Of a stretch of DNA of 64,000 bases, positions 25,046-37,340 are shown in pieces (the first letter of the stretch is position 1; every line of letters starts with the position of its first letter). Source of the DNA: Candidatus Hydrogenedentota bacterium. GTDB lineage: Bacteria; Hydrogenedentota; Hydrogenedentia; Hydrogenedentales; SLHB01. Location: contig JAKPDK010000172.1 of assembly GCA_029552745.1 (NCBI GenBank), positions 124,001 through 188,000 on the forward strand. The letters run 5' to 3'. Both the position numbers and the translations under genes were made by a program. Under the pieces are notes generated by a model. That model worked only from the letters and a program-made list of their open reading frames with translations, ran no database searches and was not told the DNA's origin.

Positions 25046-27031
25046 TTATGGACATGGGGATAGAGAAAAACAACGGGTTTCTCGAGGGACTAACGAAAAA
25101 CGCAATTCCGTTCCCTCACCACAAAGCGGGGCATCACACAATACTTCGGAGTAACGAATCGGGTGCGGAAAACGTATCACCTTCTCCGTCCCTGTGTTGT
25201 CACTTCCGTGCAACGCGACCAGTCCGTTACCGACATAAAAGGCATCAGGCTGACTGTGATAAATAAACACGCCGGCGTTACGAGCAATGTTCCTCAATTC
25301 GTCAATGGAAGGAGGGCTATCGCGATACCAAAACACGTCCGCCTTTTGCACTTTCTCTGTGCGGCAGGGCTCGTCCTTCGGCAAAAACCCTAAGAGACGT
25401 TGCATGTTTTCTGAGGAACTGGAAACCCTCCCACGGTTGACTTTTCCCATTCCTGCAGGCCCGAAGAAAACCAGACTGACATCCCGTCTTTTCAGCTCCT
25501 CGATGGCGCGTCGTTCTTCTGGAGTCAGATCAAAGGCGTTTGGGAACACATAAAGTTTATACTGACCGACGCGCGAAATGTCGGCAAGCAAGAACGTATG
25601 GTACGGCGCGCCCAATCGCGGCATCTGGGACATGAACTCCGTGACACAATGATTCAAGTAAGGTTCGTCGGGACGTATTCGGAAGTTGCTCTTGTCATCT
25701 ACGAAGACAGCCACTTCGGTCTTCGGTTCCCATTGGGAAGGTGCGGTGTGGGTCCATGCGATCATCCCCTGAAATAAGCGTGCTATTTCCGGATCGTCGT
25801 ACCATCCTCCTTCCATATCAAACCACCACATACCTACATGATGCGCCCAAACATTCGCAAACTCTCGTTTTAGTACGTTCAACGATTCAAACAGGTTCCT
25901 CGCGGGACACACGGGGTTATTCGGTGTTAAGTGCGTCCTGTTGTCGGCTTCGTGCCACCAAAACTTCCCGCGTTGTCGAATAGAGTCCGTGTATGACATG
26001 AAGGTACTGGTGCCGCCGGGTTCTCTGAGTGTGTACATCGCAGGACTGCAGAAAAAATCAATGTGGGGGCAATCGAGTAGCTGGCGCATGCCAAGGTGTT
26101 GACTTTCCTGCACCTTTCCGCCGTACTGAATAGCGTATCCATAGAAGACTCCTACTAACCATTCCTTACCGCCCCCGCGTTTGGCCGCTGCGGCAATTTC
26201 TTCAATGGCTTGAGTAGTCCCTTCTGAGTAAAACGTATAGAAATCTATGACATCCTGATAGTACTGGGGATCACGCAATAAACTGTGGTCTGTCTCTTCC
26301 CTACGCTGTCGCGATGGAATTTCTGCATCAGCAATCGAGATTTCTCGACCCCATGCTTCCTTCAGGCGGCGGTCAGACTTGTATTTGCGTTTTAGAAAGT
26401 TGCGCCAAGCATCGAGAGCCACAGGGCTAAAATCACCTCTTAGATCGTCCCAAAGCCCCCAAGATTGCCACTCGCCCGTGTAACCCGTGCAAATATGGAT
26501 GCCCAGAACGTGAGGAGCATACGAAGAGTTGCGAATATAACGCGCGTAGGATTCAATCCACTCACATGCCGCGCTTCGCCATGCTTTAGAAAACATAGAC
26601 TGGGGCCCCACACTGCCGTCGTCAAAGACGACACGATCGTCGGGGTGTTTCTCCAGCCACCAGACAGGCGCAGTGACATCAACACGCGGAAAGATCAAGG
26701 CATTGGGTTGTTGACGGATGATTTTAAGAAAAGGCTCGTCACAACCTTGTGGGTTAAAACCTTCCGGCGTATTGCCTATGGGCGCGGCCATCGTAAAAAA
26801 ACGAATCCCCGCAGCTGCCATCTGGCTGTATTCTCGGTCGAAATCCCCTTGATGCATTAAGAAAGCCATAGGGAACATGGGTTCCCGATTGACCCACACA
26901 CCTGGATAACCCCGCCAATTTCGGATCTCTGCGCGGCACGCCTTGCCCTCGGCGCCATAAGAAGCCACAAAAGTACCCCCCCAAAGCCCAATTAATACGA
27001 TGAATACAAAAAACCTGGAAGACACAAACAA
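25046..27031 (-). CDS. Secreted glycoside hydrolase-like protein (GH42/TIM-barrel type)
   Basis: About 661 residues with a signal peptide (FVSSRFFVFIVLIGLWGGTFVASYGA). The body resembles a beta-galactosidase-like (GH42/GH-A) TIM barrel: RVDVTAPVWWLEKHPDDRVVFDDGSVGPQSMFSKAWRSAACEWIESYARYIRNS, then HVLGIHICTGYTGEWQSWG (a candidate acid/base Glu), LDAWRNFLKRKY, FFCSPAMYTLREPGG, and KFWWHEADNRTHL, in which a Glu may be the nucleophile. A trimerisation-like and a C-terminal beta domain follow. The substrate is unknown. The start is uncertain: GTG 27040 lies inside the GGAGGTGG sequence that looks like the ribosome binding site for TTG 27031. It lies downstream of pilC in the same direction. Confidence 0.75.
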   Translation of the reverse strand: MFVSSRFFVFIVLIGLWGGTFVASYGAEGKACRAEIRNWRGYPGVWVNREPMFPMAFLMHQGDFDREYSQMAAAGIRFFTMAAPIGNTPEGFNPQGCDEPFLKIIRQQPNALIFPRVDVTAPVWWLEKHPDDRVVFDDGSVGPQSMFSKAWRSAACEWIESYARYIRNSSYAPHVLGIHICTGYTGEWQSWGLWDDLRGDFSPVALDAWRNFLKRKYKSDRRLKEAWGREISIADAEIPSRQRREETDHSLLRDPQYYQDVIDFYTFYSEGTTQAIEEIAAAAKRGGGKEWLVGVFYGYAIQYGGKVQESQHLGMRQLLDCPHIDFFCSPAMYTLREPGGTSTFMSYTDSIRQRGKFWWHEADNRTHLTPNNPVCPARNLFESLNVLKREFANVWAHHVGMWWFDMEGGWYDDPEIARLFQGMIAWTHTAPSQWEPKTEVAVFVDDKSNFRIRPDEPYLNHCVTEFMSQMPRLGAPYHTFLLADISRVGQYKLYVFPNAFDLTPEERRAIEELKRRDVSLVFFGPAGMGKVNRGRVSSSSENMQRLLGFLPKDEPCRTEKVQKADVFWYRDSPPSIDELRNIARNAGVFIYHSQPDAFYVGNGLVALHGSDNTGTEKVIRFPHPIRYSEVLCDAPLCGEGTELRFSLVPRETRCFSLSPCP

Positions 27032-27130
27032 GGTTACCACCTCCTCGATGAAGAAAAACGGGTAAGGTCGTTGCCCGACAAACCCAAGAAGATTCTTTCT
27101 TCAAAAATTATGGAAACACGGAAAAAATGA

Positions 27131-28333
27131 CTATTGTTGGACCAAGGAGGAAAGCTGCAAGATGGGCATAAACAAGGCGATCACAATCCCGCCCACTACA
27201 ATACCCATCATCATGATAAGAATGGGTTCGATAAGACTTGTCAAACCATCGACGGCTGCTTTCACTTCTGCGTCGTAGAAGTCGGAGATCTTGGTTAGCA
27301 TCTTGTCGATGGCGCCCGCCTTTTCACCGATCCCAATCATGCGAGTCACCATCGCCGGATACTCTCCGCTACGCGCCAGGGGTTCTGCAAGGGTTTCACC
27401 CCGACGGACACAATCCCCTGCCTCCCGAATCGTCTTTGCAAATACCTCATTACCGGCGGTTCGCTCGGCGATCTCCAAAGCGCCAAGAATAGCGACACCG
27501 CTCCGCATGAGAGTACTCAATGTGCGCGAAAAACGACTGATGGCAACTTTACGAAGAAGTTTTCCGAACACGGGCAGGCGCAATTTGATTGCGTCCAACT
27601 GATAACGCCCGGCGGGCGTCTGTGCATAAAGTCGTACCGCTATGACAGCCATCACCACCACTGCCACCACGCCAAGTGCATAAACACTGCGCAGAACCTT
27701 GCTGACGTCGATAAGTATTTGGGTAGGCACCGGCAATGCCTTGTCGAAACTGGAAAAAATCTCTTCGAATTGAGGAACAACCCAGATAATCAAACCCGCC
27801 GCAATCAAGATAATCATAGAAAACGCCACAACGGGATAGGTCATCGCCGACCTAATCCGCCGTTTCAGGTCCTCCATGGCCTCCATGTATTCGGCAAGTT
27901 GAAGCAAGACTTCACTCAGATTACCCCCCGCCTCGCCCGATGCGACGATACTGATATAAAGGTCAGTAAAACACCGCGGGTGCTTTCGTAGCGCCTCCGA
28001 AAAAGACTCTCCACCTTCAATATCTAAAGCTATTTCTTGGATAATCTGCCCAAAACGCGGGTCTTCCGCTTGTTCTGCTAAAATATCCAGACCCTGTAAT
28101 AGGGGCAACCCCGCATCCACCACAGTGGACAATTGTCTTGTAAAGACCATAACCTCATGGGTTTTAATCTTGGGACCGTGCTTGCGCACCGAGCCGCTTC
28201 GCTCCTGGGCTCGTTCCAGAGTGAGGCCACGTCCTTGCAAAACACGCACCAAGGCTGCTTTGTTTTCCGCGCTCAGGGTGCCTTTTTGGACCTTCCCCTC
28301 GCGAGATCGTGCGACATACATATAGGTCGGCAT
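27131..28333 (-). CDS. pilC: Type IV pilus / type II secretion platform protein PilC/GspF
   Basis: Inner membrane platform protein of 400 residues. It starts MPTYMYVARSREGKVQKGTLSAENKAALVRVLQGRGLTL, as usual for PilC/GspF, and has the two GspF domains: first around VFTRQLSTVVDAGLPLLQGLDIL...GESFSEALRKHPRCFTDLYISIVASGEAGGNL, second around FSRTLSTLMRSGVAILGALEIAE...GETLAEPLARSGEYPAMVTRMIGIGEKAG. Three membrane segments follow the usual places (MTYPVVAFSMIILIAAGLIIWVV, YALGVVAVVVMAVIAV, PILIMMMGIVVGGIVIALFMPI). ATG 28333 has a GAGGAG site. The partner ATPases PilB/PilT are not in the window; PilM-N-O-P-Q lie 15-22 kb away. Confidence 0.95.
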   Translation of the reverse strand: MPTYMYVARSREGKVQKGTLSAENKAALVRVLQGRGLTLERAQERSGSVRKHGPKIKTHEVMVFTRQLSTVVDAGLPLLQGLDILAEQAEDPRFGQIIQEIALDIEGGESFSEALRKHPRCFTDLYISIVASGEAGGNLSEVLLQLAEYMEAMEDLKRRIRSAMTYPVVAFSMIILIAAGLIIWVVPQFEEIFSSFDKALPVPTQILIDVSKVLRSVYALGVVAVVVMAVIAVRLYAQTPAGRYQLDAIKLRLPVFGKLLRKVAISRFSRTLSTLMRSGVAILGALEIAERTAGNEVFAKTIREAGDCVRRGETLAEPLARSGEYPAMVTRMIGIGEKAGAIDKMLTKISDFYDAEVKAAVDGLTSLIEPILIMMMGIVVGGIVIALFMPILQLSSLVQQ

Positions 28334-28534
28334 AGCAATTATCTCCTCGCTTTCCCCATTTAAGTATACCAAAACTCTTTACAAAAAAAATAATTTAACT
28401 TCAATAGGTCATCCGCTAAAATTGGTTAGTTGGATTCCTTCCATAATACAGCCAGTTCGTATTATGACAAACACAGGGCGCTGTTTGTGCAAGAACAGAA
28501 CTCGCCAAAACCCATAAAAGAAAGAAGTGGTTCT

Positions 28535-29968
28535 ATGCAACGTGAAGGCCGAACCCCGCTCGCAGACGCTCCCTGCTGTTGGACAGAGCCCGAAAAAAGG
28601 ATCCCCGTTATAGGAGAATATGACGTGGTAGTCGCCGGAGGAGGACCTGCCGGATGTGCAGCGGCTCTTGCTGCGGCACGCCACGGTGCAAAGACCCTGT
28701 TAGTCGAAAAGGCAGGTTATCTCGGAGGGGCTCCGGTGACACAGTTGGTTGCCGCCATCCTGAGTAATAACGGCGTTGATTTTCAGGGGGTTTGGCACGA
28801 ATTCATGACTTGCATGAAAGCGCAAGGAGCCGTAGAACTGGGCAGATTTTCTGACCAAGGTACTCCGTTCAGAGGAACGCTCGATCCAGAAAGGGTAAAA
28901 TTCGTTTGGGAAAGTTTATTATTTGCAGCGGGGGTAGATGTGCTGTTTCACGCTCTCGTTTGCGGCGCCTTCGCAGAAGGGACGGGTCTTAAGGGGATAG
29001 TAGTAGAGACTTTGGGGGGAAGGTGCGCCATTCGTGGAAAATGTTTTATTGATTGCACTGGAGACGGGGCTTTGGCGGCGGCAGCGGGGGTGCCATGGGA
29101 ACAAGGAGATGGAACCCATAAGTACGCTATGGCGCTGACGAAAGTGTTTCGTCTCGGAAACGTGTACGATCTTGATGAGCCCCTGGATGAGCATGAAAAA
29201 GCCCGCATCGAAGACCACTGGCGAAAAGCATGTGCCGAAGGCGAGTTCTCGAGTCCCGTCATCACCTCGGGAAGGGTGTTAAGCTACGCCAAAAATCTCC
29301 GATGGGCGTTACCTTCATATAGAAAAGAACTTATGTTGATTACCAGCCGTGTGCTTGAGGTAAATCCACTCGACCCATGGGAAATCTCCGACGCGGAAAA
29401 AGAAGGCAGAGAACAAGCCCGACAAGTTGCCGACTTCTATAGGCGTTACGTAGACCGGTGCAAACACGCCTATCTTTTGGACACCTCCAATCAAATCGGT
29501 ATACGCTCCTCCCGCCGGATCAAAGGAATGTACCGAGTCACCGCAGAGGATGTAATCGAGTTCCACAAGTACTCGGATGGCATTGCAAAAGGTTCTTGGG
29601 ATATCGACGTTTGGCCTGCAGATAATTACACTGCATCGCCTGTTGATCGTTCCTCACCTGAGTACCAGGCACGAAGAAAACGCTTAATCGAGAAAAGGGA
29701 GTATTATGACATTCGTTATGGCGCCTTACTTGCCGACAGACTCGATAATCTCCTGGTAGCTGGAAGGTGCTTGTCTGCTGACCATATTGCCCAGTCATCG
29801 CTGCGCATACAACAGACATGCATGTCAACAGGACAGGCCGCCGGCAGCGCCGCCGCCTTAAGTCTTATCGAAAAGACGACCCCACGCAAACTGGACGTGA
29901 ACAAACTGATTCAAACCTTGGATACCGACAGAAAAGCTATCTCCCCGGCATTCGATTTTCTGATGTAG
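28535..29968 (+). CDS. FAD-dependent oxidoreductase (FAD_oxidored family)
   Basis: A 477-residue flavoprotein. The dinucleotide-binding motif VVVAGGGPAGCAAALAAARHGAKTLLVEKAGYLGG lies near residue 30; a later IRGKCFIDCTGDGALAAAAGVPWEQG (the second FAD contact) and LLVAGRCLSADHIAQSSLRIQQTCMSTGQAAGSAAAL at the C-terminus are the hallmarks of the FAD_oxidored (PF12831) family. These proteins are common beside sugar and sulfatase genes in Planctomycetes-like genomes, and their substrates are mostly unknown. ATG 28535 is the likely start because the FAD motif then lies at the usual distance; an upstream frame is open but poorly conserved in style. It is divergent from pilC. Confidence 0.87.
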   Translation: MQREGRTPLADAPCCWTEPEKRIPVIGEYDVVVAGGGPAGCAAALAAARHGAKTLLVEKAGYLGGAPVTQLVAAILSNNGVDFQGVWHEFMTCMKAQGAVELGRFSDQGTPFRGTLDPERVKFVWESLLFAAGVDVLFHALVCGAFAEGTGLKGIVVETLGGRCAIRGKCFIDCTGDGALAAAAGVPWEQGDGTHKYAMALTKVFRLGNVYDLDEPLDEHEKARIEDHWRKACAEGEFSSPVITSGRVLSYAKNLRWALPSYRKELMLITSRVLEVNPLDPWEISDAEKEGREQARQVADFYRRYVDRCKHAYLLDTSNQIGIRSSRRIKGMYRVTAEDVIEFHKYSDGIAKGSWDIDVWPADNYTASPVDRSSPEYQARRKRLIEKREYYDIRYGALLADRLDNLLVAGRCLSADHIAQSSLRIQQTCMSTGQAAGSAAALSLIEKTTPRKLDVNKLIQTLDTDRKAISPAFDFLM

Positions 29969-30012
29969 TAAGAGAAGTCCCTGACCAACGCAAAAAAAGA
30001 AGGCTTGAAAAA

Positions 30013-33173
<3,161 letters not shown>

Positions 33174-33211
33174 TGGAAAACGCTTTCAGACTCGTACACA
33201 ACCTGGTCTGT

Positions 33212-33841
33212 TTAGTATACCAACCAAGATTCTCCAGAGAGAAACGGGTTTTGACGACGTTCCTGACCGACCGTTGTAACTTTACCATGGCCAGGATAAA
33301 TAACTGTCTCATCCGAAAGATTTAGCAATTTTGTTCTTATAGAGGTGAGAAGCTGGGAATGGTCTCCACCAGGGAGATCTGTCCTACCAACACTTCCAGC
33401 AAACAAAACATCCCCTACAAAAGCGTTGTTTTGTGCCAGCAATGTAATGTGTCCGGGAGAATGTCCTGGTGTATGACAGACTTCGAACACGACGGAACCT
33501 ACGGAAACCGTATCGCCCTCGTCTAGGAAAACGTCCGGCATCGGTGATTCAGGGAAAAACACGCCAAACATGAGACCCTGCTCTTTCACCCTTTGCAAGA
33601 GCGGCAAATCGGCTTGGTGCATGGCAAGTTTCGCCCCGGTCAAACGCCGCAGTTCAGCGTTTCCACCGCAATGATCACAATGGCCATGCGTGTTTACTAT
33701 CAGACTGACCGAAACCCCCTGAATCGCTTCCAATAACCCCGGCGTCACGTCACCCGGGTCGATAACGATTGCCTCATTTTCACTGCGCACCACATAGCAA
33801 TTTGTTACAAAAGGAGTGACGGGTATGGTGACGATGTCCAC
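33212..33841 (-). CDS. MBL-fold metallo-hydrolase (glyoxalase II-like)
   Basis: A 209-residue cytoplasmic zinc hydrolase. The metal motif THGHCDHCGG (H-x-H-x-D-H) lies near residue 54, VCHTPGHSPGHITLL gives the next His ligand, the metal-bridging Asp is in AFVGDVLFAGSVGRTDLPGGD, and IYPGHGKVT is the final His. The short C-terminus is typical of YcbL-like glyoxalase II-type thioesterases, and RTDLPGGD also occurs in persulfide dioxygenase relatives; the substrate is undecided. The start is GTG 33841 with a GAGGGG site at good spacing. It is the first gene of the unit with the LysM protein and pfkA. Confidence 0.88.
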   Translation of the reverse strand: MDIVTIPVTPFVTNCYVVRSENEAIVIDPGDVTPGLLEAIQGVSVSLIVNTHGHCDHCGGNAELRRLTGAKLAMHQADLPLLQRVKEQGLMFGVFFPESPMPDVFLDEGDTVSVGSVVFEVCHTPGHSPGHITLLAQNNAFVGDVLFAGSVGRTDLPGGDHSQLLTSIRTKLLNLSDETVIYPGHGKVTTVGQERRQNPFLSGESWLVY

Positions 33842-33991
33842 AGTTATCCCCTCATTTCTAACTCTAAACGATTCATCTTAACACATTTCGAAAACAATCC
33901 AAATATGCATAAGGATACTGGTTTTACCAAAAGGACTCTCATACAATATGGCTGTAGTTAAGTCTTCAGACTCGATTTTGTAGGGAAACGT

Positions 33992-34180
33992 TCAGGGCGA
34001 GTGAGCTTTGGGACTTCTTTCTGCCCCACAAGATGGACACACCATACGTCCGTCAGGAGTCGAGACAGCTTTTGAACCGCACGTGCCCCCAATCAAGCAT
34101 TTGCCTTTCAAAAAATAACCAATGGACATCCCCAGAAAAACAAGGACAAAAACAAGAGCGCTAATCAACAATGTCGCCAT
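33992..34180 (-). CDS. NqrM-like small membrane protein
   Basis: A 62-residue protein with one N-terminal membrane helix (MATLLISALVFVLVFLGMSIGYFLKG) followed by a cysteine-rich tail, GKCLIGGTCGSK...MVCPSCGAE. The pattern of membrane helix, G-x-C-G and C-x-x-C-G recalls NqrM (DUF539), which delivers iron to the Na+-translocating NADH:quinone oxidoreductase. If so, an nqr operon should exist elsewhere; none is in this window. ATG 34180 has AAAGG just upstream; a GTG four codons earlier is possible. The assignment is by pattern only. Confidence 0.6.
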   Translation of the reverse strand: MATLLISALVFVLVFLGMSIGYFLKGKCLIGGTCGSKAVSTPDGRMVCPSCGAERSPKAHSP

Positions 34181-34192
34181 GATGCCTTTCAC

Positions 34193-34415
34193 CTTTATTT
34201 AAAGAAGAACAATTTTCGCGCCTAAAACTACACCCCAAATGTTTTCCATACGGCATGTGTTACAATTATATAGTGGACTTTTGTTAAAGAAGGGTTGTAT
34301 ACCAACAGTTTTTCAAACCCATTGCTATTCATAACTTAACGAAAAACATGGCAAAAGAATTTTTCATTCAGTTTGTAGCTAAAACTTTAGCACGAATTTG
34401 AAAGAGGAGGCGAAG
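34193..34415. other. Intergenic region before small plus-strand gene
   Basis: About 220 bases between divergent small genes. It is AT-rich, with an AGGAGG site at 34405-34410. No clear -35/-10 pair, hairpin or operator could be supported. Confidence 0.4.
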
Positions 34416-34619
34416 ATGATATTTGTTAAGAGTTTCAAGGGCTACGAAGACAAAGTAGCAGATATGGACGCTGAGGTGAACAAATGGATACTGCAAAACC
34501 GAGTGGATGTGGTTGGAGTCCAAACTGCCTTGAGTCACGAGCGTGACGGAGGCAGCCGTATGCACTCAGGTGACCTAATCTATACCATCTTATATCGCAG
34601 TAACGCACCGATAGCATGA
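34416..34619 (+). CDS. Small conserved-looking protein, function unknown
   Basis: A 67-residue soluble protein, MIFVKSFKGYEDKVADMDAEVN..., with a beta-alpha-beta-beta-like pattern: a short strand, an amphipathic helix (KVADMDAEVNKWILQNR), a strand (VDVVGVQTALSHE) and a last strand (SGDLIYTILYRS). It looks like a small ligand- or protein-binding alpha/beta fold but I do not know the family. The ribosome binding site AGGAGG lies 5 bases before ATG 34416, among the best in the window, which supports a real, well-translated gene. Its stop faces the NamZ fusion gene. Confidence 0.7.
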   Translation: MIFVKSFKGYEDKVADMDAEVNKWILQNRVDVVGVQTALSHERDGGSRMHSGDLIYTILYRSNAPIA

Positions 34620-34626
34620 GGCTTTT

Positions 34627-36861
34627 TCAAGAGTATAGTCGCGGCAACAAAGGGACCAAACGTTCGAGGTCCTTCTCAAAGGACGCCACTATCATTGACG
34701 GCGTTTCACCCCGTTCGATGCTGTGTCTCAACTCATCCGTACCTGCAAGGGTATCAAAAAAGGCTGCCGTGTCCCAGGCGAATTCCGATGGGTGAACCTT
34801 CTTGAAGGCGCAAAGCAAGGCAACACCGACTCGAAAGGGCCTGAAGGCGATTCTGTCGGTAACTCGTATGTGTATGCCACGACAAGCCTTCCCCTCATAA
34901 CGGGGGTGGGATGCCTTCCCAGGAATGCTCTTGGGGACGTACTCAGTGGGCTCCATTTCACATCCCTCCCGATCTTGTTCGGAGACAGCGTTGATAACCT
35001 TCTCGGGAGATACCCAGGGGGCGCCGATGACTTGAAACGGCATGTCTGTTCCTCTGCCCTCATTCAAATTAACCGCTTCGAAAAGACAGGTTCCCACATA
35101 CACCAACGCAGTTTCGGGAGACGGGATATTCGGTGATGGGGCCACCCAAGGAAGAGAACATGCCTCAAAGAAAAGTCCCCGCCGCCAATTATCAAGGGAC
35201 AATACATCCACTTTAACTGCTTGTTTCTCCCCAGACTGTTTCGCGAACCATAACGCAATTTCACCCATAGTCATACTATGGCGAACAGGCACCTCTCCCC
35301 AACAAACGGGCGAACCTGTCTTTGTGGCAACAGGTCCTTCCACGAGAGTTCCCCCAATCGGATTAGGACGGTCAAGAATAAGCACGGGTTTGCGTGCACT
35401 GCGGCAAGCCTCCATACATGCTTTCATTGTCGCGGCATACGTGTAGTACCTTGCGCCGACGTCCTGCAAATCCACCACAAGAACATCTATTTGAGCCAAC
35501 TCGTCCTGAGATGGTGCCTTTCGTTCTCCCATTAGGCTAATGATAGGAATCTCGCCTTGTTCGGATTTCACCGGTTCACCCGCTTCCGCTTGCCCACGCA
35601 AGCCATGTTCGGGACTGTATAGAAAACGCAACGAGACGTCTCGGGCAAAACGAAATACCTCTTGGATGGGGCGATTCAGTTGGTCGACCGCGGCATGATG
35701 GGTCAAAAGCGCCACGCGTTTGCCCCGCAGCGGGGCGAACTCAACCCGCAAAAGTCTGTCCAAACCTGTGTGAACGGCGGATTCATCGGGGTAGAACAAC
35801 TCGGCTACTTTATCATGAAAACGTCTACGAAGTTCTTCGTTATTTCTGTTTTTGCGACTTGGATGACAGGTATTGCTCAAAAGGATCACGAAAAGACCCT
35901 TTTTTCTGTCTATCCAAAGCGATGTGCCCGTCCAACCGGAATGACCAAACGCCATCCTCGAGGGCAGGTAACCTTCACTGCCACTTCCCCATGGGTCAAG
36001 TTGCCAGCCCAACCCTTGCCACGGGTAGTATGGAACCTGCCCCAGCCGCGTCATCTCGCCCAAGGTCGTGCTTGAAAAGATTTTTCCATGAAGGAGCGCT
36101 TGGCAAAACCGTGCCAGATCATCGACGGTGCTAAACAGCCCGGCATGCCCTGCCACGCCCCCAACGGCGTATGCGTTCTCGTCATGGACTTCTCCGATCA
36201 AAAGTTTGTCCCGCCAGGGACATTGTTCGGTAGCCGCACACCGATGTTTTAACTCCGGAGAAGGATTAAAGCCAGTAGACGACATGCCGAGGGGACGAAA
36301 TATTTTCTCCGTGCAAAATACATCCAGACGATTCTGAGTCACGAGTTCTATCGCCCTGCCTAAAACGATAAAGCCCAAATCAGAGTACCGCCGTCGTGTC
36401 CCTGGTTGGCTATCCAGCCCTCGCTCGGAAATCCGTTGAATCATCTCGGTAACAGAACTCGTCTCCTTATACAAAGGCAGGCTACTTGGCAAACCGGCGG
36501 TATGAGTCAACAAATGACGAAAAGTGATCTCTCGAAAAGAGGGTATCGGCAGGTACTTGAAGATAGATTCATCCAGATCGAGCGCGCCCTCCTGCCAGAG
36601 AAACAACGCCCCTGTACTGGTCGCAAGAACCTTGGTCAACGACGCAAGGTCGTATATCGTTTCCCTATCTGCTGTTTGTGCCGTCGGAATCAGCGTTCTA
36701 AAACCCACCGCCCCGCAAAACAGCGTTTCTTCGGCGGTACCAACCAGCGCAACCGCCCCAGGACTTTTCGATGCCTGAACCGCATTCTGTAACGCCGAAG
36801 AGAGCACTGCTGTCATGTATTCTCTGTCCACTGATACGTTCCACTCACTCGCTGAAGCCAT
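34627..36861 (-). CDS. Beta-lactamase-fold hydrolase fused to NamZ-like muramidase
   Basis: Protein of about 744 residues with two domains. The N-terminal half is a class C beta-lactamase/serine hydrolase: SxxK in IYDLASLTKVLATS, RHLLTHTAGLPS, the Y-S-D motif RRYSDLGFIVLG and the late loop AFGHSGWTGTSLW. The C-terminal half matches exo-N-acetylmuramidase NamZ (DUF1343): LRGKRVALLTHHAAV, LRFLYSPEHGLRGQAEAGEPV, LVVDLQDVGARYYTYAATM, PVLILDRPNPIGG and YVGTCLFEAVNLNEGRGTDMPFQVIGAPWV. It probably acts in peptidoglycan fragment recycling, joining a peptide or ester hydrolase with removal of terminal MurNAc. No signal peptide is obvious; the start is unsettled (36861 or 36816). Confidence 0.88.
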   Translation of the reverse strand: MASASEWNVSVDREYMTAVLSSALQNAVQASKSPGAVALVGTAEETLFCGAVGFRTLIPTAQTADRETIYDLASLTKVLATSTGALFLWQEGALDLDESIFKYLPIPSFREITFRHLLTHTAGLPSSLPLYKETSSVTEMIQRISERGLDSQPGTRRRYSDLGFIVLGRAIELVTQNRLDVFCTEKIFRPLGMSSTGFNPSPELKHRCAATEQCPWRDKLLIGEVHDENAYAVGGVAGHAGLFSTVDDLARFCQALLHGKIFSSTTLGEMTRLGQVPYYPWQGLGWQLDPWGSGSEGYLPSRMAFGHSGWTGTSLWIDRKKGLFVILLSNTCHPSRKNRNNEELRRRFHDKVAELFYPDESAVHTGLDRLLRVEFAPLRGKRVALLTHHAAVDQLNRPIQEVFRFARDVSLRFLYSPEHGLRGQAEAGEPVKSEQGEIPIISLMGERKAPSQDELAQIDVLVVDLQDVGARYYTYAATMKACMEACRSARKPVLILDRPNPIGGTLVEGPVATKTGSPVCWGEVPVRHSMTMGEIALWFAKQSGEKQAVKVDVLSLDNWRRGLFFEACSLPWVAPSPNIPSPETALVYVGTCLFEAVNLNEGRGTDMPFQVIGAPWVSPEKVINAVSEQDREGCEMEPTEYVPKSIPGKASHPRYEGKACRGIHIRVTDRIAFRPFRVGVALLCAFKKVHPSEFAWDTAAFFDTLAGTDELRHSIERGETPSMIVASFEKDLERLVPLLPRLYS

Positions 36862-37019
36862 CGTATTACTGCAAAACGTTTTGGAGTTATGCCCTCTTTG
36901 TCCTGCAGACACAAATATGATAGATTCTATAGGGTTTCTAGACTCAAATACAGATTCCGGAAAAAAAGGGAATACCATGAGTGGGCCTCACGCCCAAAAA
37001 CAGCAAAGGGAAATGGTGT

Positions 37020-37340
37020 ATGGCTGACGATATTAAAGGATTCTTCTCCGAGTTGGAACAGCGAATTGACCCGAAACGCACGGCAGGAATCACCGCCGTC
37101 TTTCAGTTTATTATCACGGGAGATGAAAGTGGGGAATGGTTTGTGGAGTTTGCCGATGGGGTTCCCTCGGTACAACAAGGTACACATGAAAATCCTAATC
37201 TCAGCCTCATGGTCGACGGGAAAGACTGGCTCGACATCGTAAACGGAAAACAGAACGCTCAAGTGGCTTTTCTCACTGGAAAACTAAAATTACGCGGAGA
37301 CCTTGCGTTAGCGATGAAAGTTCAAAGTCTCTTGGGATGA
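37020..37340 (+). CDS. SCP2 sterol-carrier-domain protein
   Basis: A 106-residue small soluble protein with the SCP2-fold pattern: VFQFIITGDESGEWFVEFADGVPSVQQGTHENPNLSLMVDGKDWLDIVNGKQNAQVAFLTGKLKLRGDLALAMKVQSLL. These proteins form a hydrophobic tunnel that binds lipids or other hydrophobic ligands; the ligand is unknown here. It likely starts at ATG 37020 (a longer frame is open but extra residues do not fit the family). Its stop overlaps the next gene's start as ATGA, so the pair forms an operon with translational coupling. Confidence 0.88.
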   Translation: MADDIKGFFSELEQRIDPKRTAGITAVFQFIITGDESGEWFVEFADGVPSVQQGTHENPNLSLMVDGKDWLDIVNGKQNAQVAFLTGKLKLRGDLALAMKVQSLLG

